From NCBI GenBank assembly GCA_012521995.1, contig JAAYLH010000009.1, forward strand, positions 1 through 64,000: DNA of 64,000 nucleotides. The letters run 5' to 3'. The stretch comes from Bacteroidales bacterium. GTDB taxonomy: Bacteria > Bacteroidota > Bacteroidia > Bacteroidales > UBA7960. Made by a program: the position numbers and the translations under genes. Position 1 is the first letter of the stretch, and every line of letters begins with the position of its first letter. The notes below the pieces were generated by a model. That model made no database searches and had not been told where the DNA came from. It saw nothing but the letters and a program-made list of their open reading frames with translations. Of this stretch, positions 61,980 through 64,000 are shown in pieces.

Positions 61980-64000
61980 TTAAAACGCGTTTCTTCCGAG
62001 GTCAATCTCCACGGGTTCGTTTTTCGGGGTCTGGTTTTGGATCCGTTCCTGTTCAAGGATTGCATCCAGTTTTTGGATGGCCTCCGAGCGCAGGTCCTCG
62101 CCTTCGTAGTTGTCGATAATGCTCTGCAGGGTATGTTTGGCCTGGAAAACATTATCAACGGCCAGGTAGTTGTCGGCAAGGAGGATGAAGGTCTTGGCAA
62201 GCCAGTAGTCGTAGGCTGACATATTGTTGAGGAAATCGAAGATCATTTTCTCTGATTGCCCGTAGTTCCCAGCACGGTATTCAATTAAAGCCAGGTAATA
62301 CATTGCCTCGGCAGCGGTTTCGTTTTCGGCAATGTTCATGGCACTGCTGAAACTTGTTCTGGCCTGGGCCATGCGATTGAGTTCCAGTGCTGAATTCCCT
62401 GAGATCAGATGGGCTTCCTGCTGCACCTCGCGTGGAGTTTTTTCGTTGGCAAGCACTGTTGAGGCTAGCGCAAGGGTCTCTTGGTAGCGTTGCAGGCGGA
62501 ATTGTGACCTCATCTGGCCGATTTGGGCCTCCAGTTTATTGCTTGGCAATTCAGCCACTTCTTCCAGTTTTCGATAAGTGGTCAGGGCTGCCGCATAGTT
62601 CTGCTGGCGGAACTCGATGGTGGAAGCCCGCAGCAAGGAATTTTCAGTAAACCTCGATCTGGGCCTGCTGATGACATAATTATAGCCTGTAAGGGCCTGA
62701 GGAAGGTTACCTGCCCGATAATCACATTCAGCAAGGTAGAAATGGGCATTGATTGTAAAGATGCCGCTTGGGAACCTGTCGAGGTAGTTGCTGAAGCTAC
62801 GGGAGGAGTTCTCACAGTCGCCTTGCATATAACGGTTCTCCGCGGCAATATAAGTAAGCGAGTCTTGTTGGGCCGTGGTAATATTGGCAAATCCAAGCCC
62901 TTCAGAGAATCGGATGAATTCTTCGACACGGTCGAGGCTCACATAAATGTTGCGGATGGCAAGCAGGGCTTCCTGTGATTCGGGTGTGCCCGGGTAGCGG
63001 TTGACGACTTCTTTAAATATCTGCAGGGCTTGGTCATCGCGACTGGTGTTAAAATAAATGAGCCCTGATTTCAGCATTGCACTCTTAACATAACTGCTGT
63101 TGGGATGCTGTGAGATGACCTGCCCGAAGAAGTTCATGGCCTGATCATTGTTGTCGAGCGTGAGCCATGAATTTGCAATTTCGTACAAGGCATCGTCGTG
63201 ATAGTTGGAGGAAGGGAAGCGCTGGATGAGCCCCTGCATGGTGCTGATCTTGTTCTCAAATCGCCCCATTACCCCCTGCACCAAGCCTTTCTGGAAGATG
63301 GCATAGTCGGTGTCGAGAACAGCCAGGCGGATGGCCTGGTCATAGTAGTCAAGAGCAAGGGGGTATTCCTTAGAGATGAAATAGCTATCGGCAATCCTCA
63401 GGGTTGCATCATTGATTAGGCGGGGTTCTTCCTTAGTGCCTGTCAGGAACTTGCGAAAGGCGGTAATGGCGCGGGCGTAGTTCTTGTTTTTAAAGTGGCC
63501 GTACCCTATGGTGTAGTTAGCCCTGTTGTATACCTCCAAGGGGAAGGCTTCCTGTGAAATGAGGAAGCGCTCCATGGTCGAGATTGATTCGGTGAATTTT
63601 TCCTGGCGGTAAAGAGCTTCTCCCTTCCAGTAGAGGGTTTGTGCTGCCATGCTCAGGTTGTCGGGATATCTTGCCGATTTGTCAAAGTGAGTCACGGCAC
63701 CTGCAAAGTCGCCGTTGTTGAAGAGCTCTACCCCGCGGTAGTAGGCGATACGCTGAAATGCTGAACGCAAACGGGGAGCGTTGATTTGGATCTTTTCTAT
63801 GGAAGCCATGGCATCGCGATAATTGTGGGTGGTCAGGTAGATATCTACCAGGTAGCGGTAAGCTTCCTCTATGCGTTCAGAACGCGGATATTCCTCAATG
63901 TAACGCTGGAAGGAGAGGATGGCTTCGTTATAGGGGTCAATGGCCAGCTCATACGATAGTTTGGCATAGTTAAAAAGGGCGTCTTCGGCAATGGCATCAT
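61980..64000 (-). CDS. Large TPR-repeat protein (partial, N-terminus outside window)
   Basis: The reading frame is open from the right edge of the window to the stop at 61980, at least 673 residues, so the true start lies beyond 64000. Throughout are 34-residue TPR-like units, for example YNEAILSFQRYIEEYP, GDFAGAVTHFDKSARYP, NKNYARAITAFRKFL, DQALQIFKEVVNRYPGTP. An internal ATG at 63809 lies inside a repeat and is not the start. The C-terminus ends VEIDLGRNAF. Such long TPR proteins pair with an outer-membrane barrel gene (here 38 bp downstream) and are probably periplasmic. Confidence 0.88.
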   Translation of the reverse strand, partial: DAIAEDALFNYAKLSYELAIDPYNEAILSFQRYIEEYPRSERIEEAYRYLVDIYLTTHNYRDAMASIEKIQINAPRLRSAFQRIAYYRGVELFNNGDFAGAVTHFDKSARYPDNLSMAAQTLYWKGEALYRQEKFTESISTMERFLISQEAFPLEVYNRANYTIGYGHFKNKNYARAITAFRKFLTGTKEEPRLINDATLRIADSYFISKEYPLALDYYDQAIRLAVLDTDYAIFQKGLVQGVMGRFENKISTMQGLIQRFPSSNYHDDALYEIANSWLTLDNNDQAMNFFGQVISQHPNSSYVKSAMLKSGLIYFNTSRDDQALQIFKEVVNRYPGTPESQEALLAIRNIYVSLDRVEEFIRFSEGLGFANITTAQQDSLTYIAAENRYMQGDCENSSRSFSNYLDRFPSGIFTINAHFYLAECDYRAGNLPQALTGYNYVISRPRSRFTENSLLRASTIEFRQQNYAAALTTYRKLEEVAELPSNKLEAQIGQMRSQFRLQRYQETLALASTVLANEKTPREVQQEAHLISGNSALELNRMAQARTSFSSAMNIAENETAAEAMYYLALIEYRAGNYGQSEKMIFDFLNNMSAYDYWLAKTFILLADNYLAVDNVFQAKHTLQSIIDNYEGEDLRSEAIQKLDAILEQERIQNQTPKNEPVEIDLGRNAF

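Overview
The window looks like a chromosomal segment of a free-living or gut-type member of the Bacteroidota, most likely from the Bacteroidales/Marinilabiliales side. The evidence is indirect but consistent. It carries the Bacteroidota/Chlamydia-type V/A-ATPase cluster with a DUF2764 gene. Secreted proteins end in a type IX secretion (T9SS) sorting domain. DUF3109, DUF3078, DUF6266-like and YceI lipoproteins are present, and LysS has a C-terminal extension. The phylum's -7 promoter box TAnnTTTG recurs just upstream of many genes. Base composition is near 50% GC. No rRNA, tRNA, insertion sequence, prophage or CRISPR array was seen, so most of the window is housekeeping chromosome.

Layout. 1-6122 (minus strand): V/A-type ATPase operon in the order E, DUF2764, A, B, D, I, with tightly coupled genes and the I subunit cut by the window edge. 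6598-7266: YceI lipoprotein. 7880-9619: biotin-dependent carboxyltransferase subunit without its own biotin domain. 10250-12768: polyferredoxin/NapH-like membrane protein plus a Tat-exported DUF362 protein. 13616-14752: PdxB, divergent from a DUF3109 protein. 15584-19156: glycerol kinase, aldose epimerase and Gfo/Idh oxidoreductase run. 20241-25748: lysS, GH3-family enzyme, LysE exporter and gltX as one co-directional block. 25960-33037: secreted zinc carboxypeptidase, RlmD, a NAD(P)-binding protein, and a secreted peptidylarginine/agmatine-deiminase-family enzyme. 33106-37669: acylphosphatase, exonuclease/GIY-YIG protein, WD40/TolB-like lipoprotein, MscL with a zinc ribbon, radical SAM/SPASM protein. 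37898-43895: S9 peptidase, degenerate response receiver, thiamine-binding-like protein with a NadR-like kinase, DMT transporter, CysQ, glutathione peroxidase. 44408-47422: SNF2 helicase. 47461-54144: minus-strand run of aminotransferase, amidase, acyltransferase, GNAT-like protein, DUF7000-like protein and MFS transporter. 54808-64000: TPR lipoprotein, DUF3078 outer-membrane protein, gyrB, an outer-membrane barrel and a large TPR protein cut by the right edge.

The most unusual content lies between the genes. Four intergenic loci (7466-7529, 19931-19985, 44071-44167, 54561-54618) share one architecture: several tandem 11-bp units with an ACG core, followed by or mirrored with inverted copies of the same unit, so that each locus forms a long palindrome or hairpin. 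The unit differs from locus to locus but is nearly uniform within each one. Separately, at least two intergenic spacers (13422-13561 and 41401-41491) are built on a degenerate 7-bp period, reminiscent of cyanobacterial heptanucleotide STRR repeats. Neither class maps to a gene, and I do not recognise a described system that explains them.
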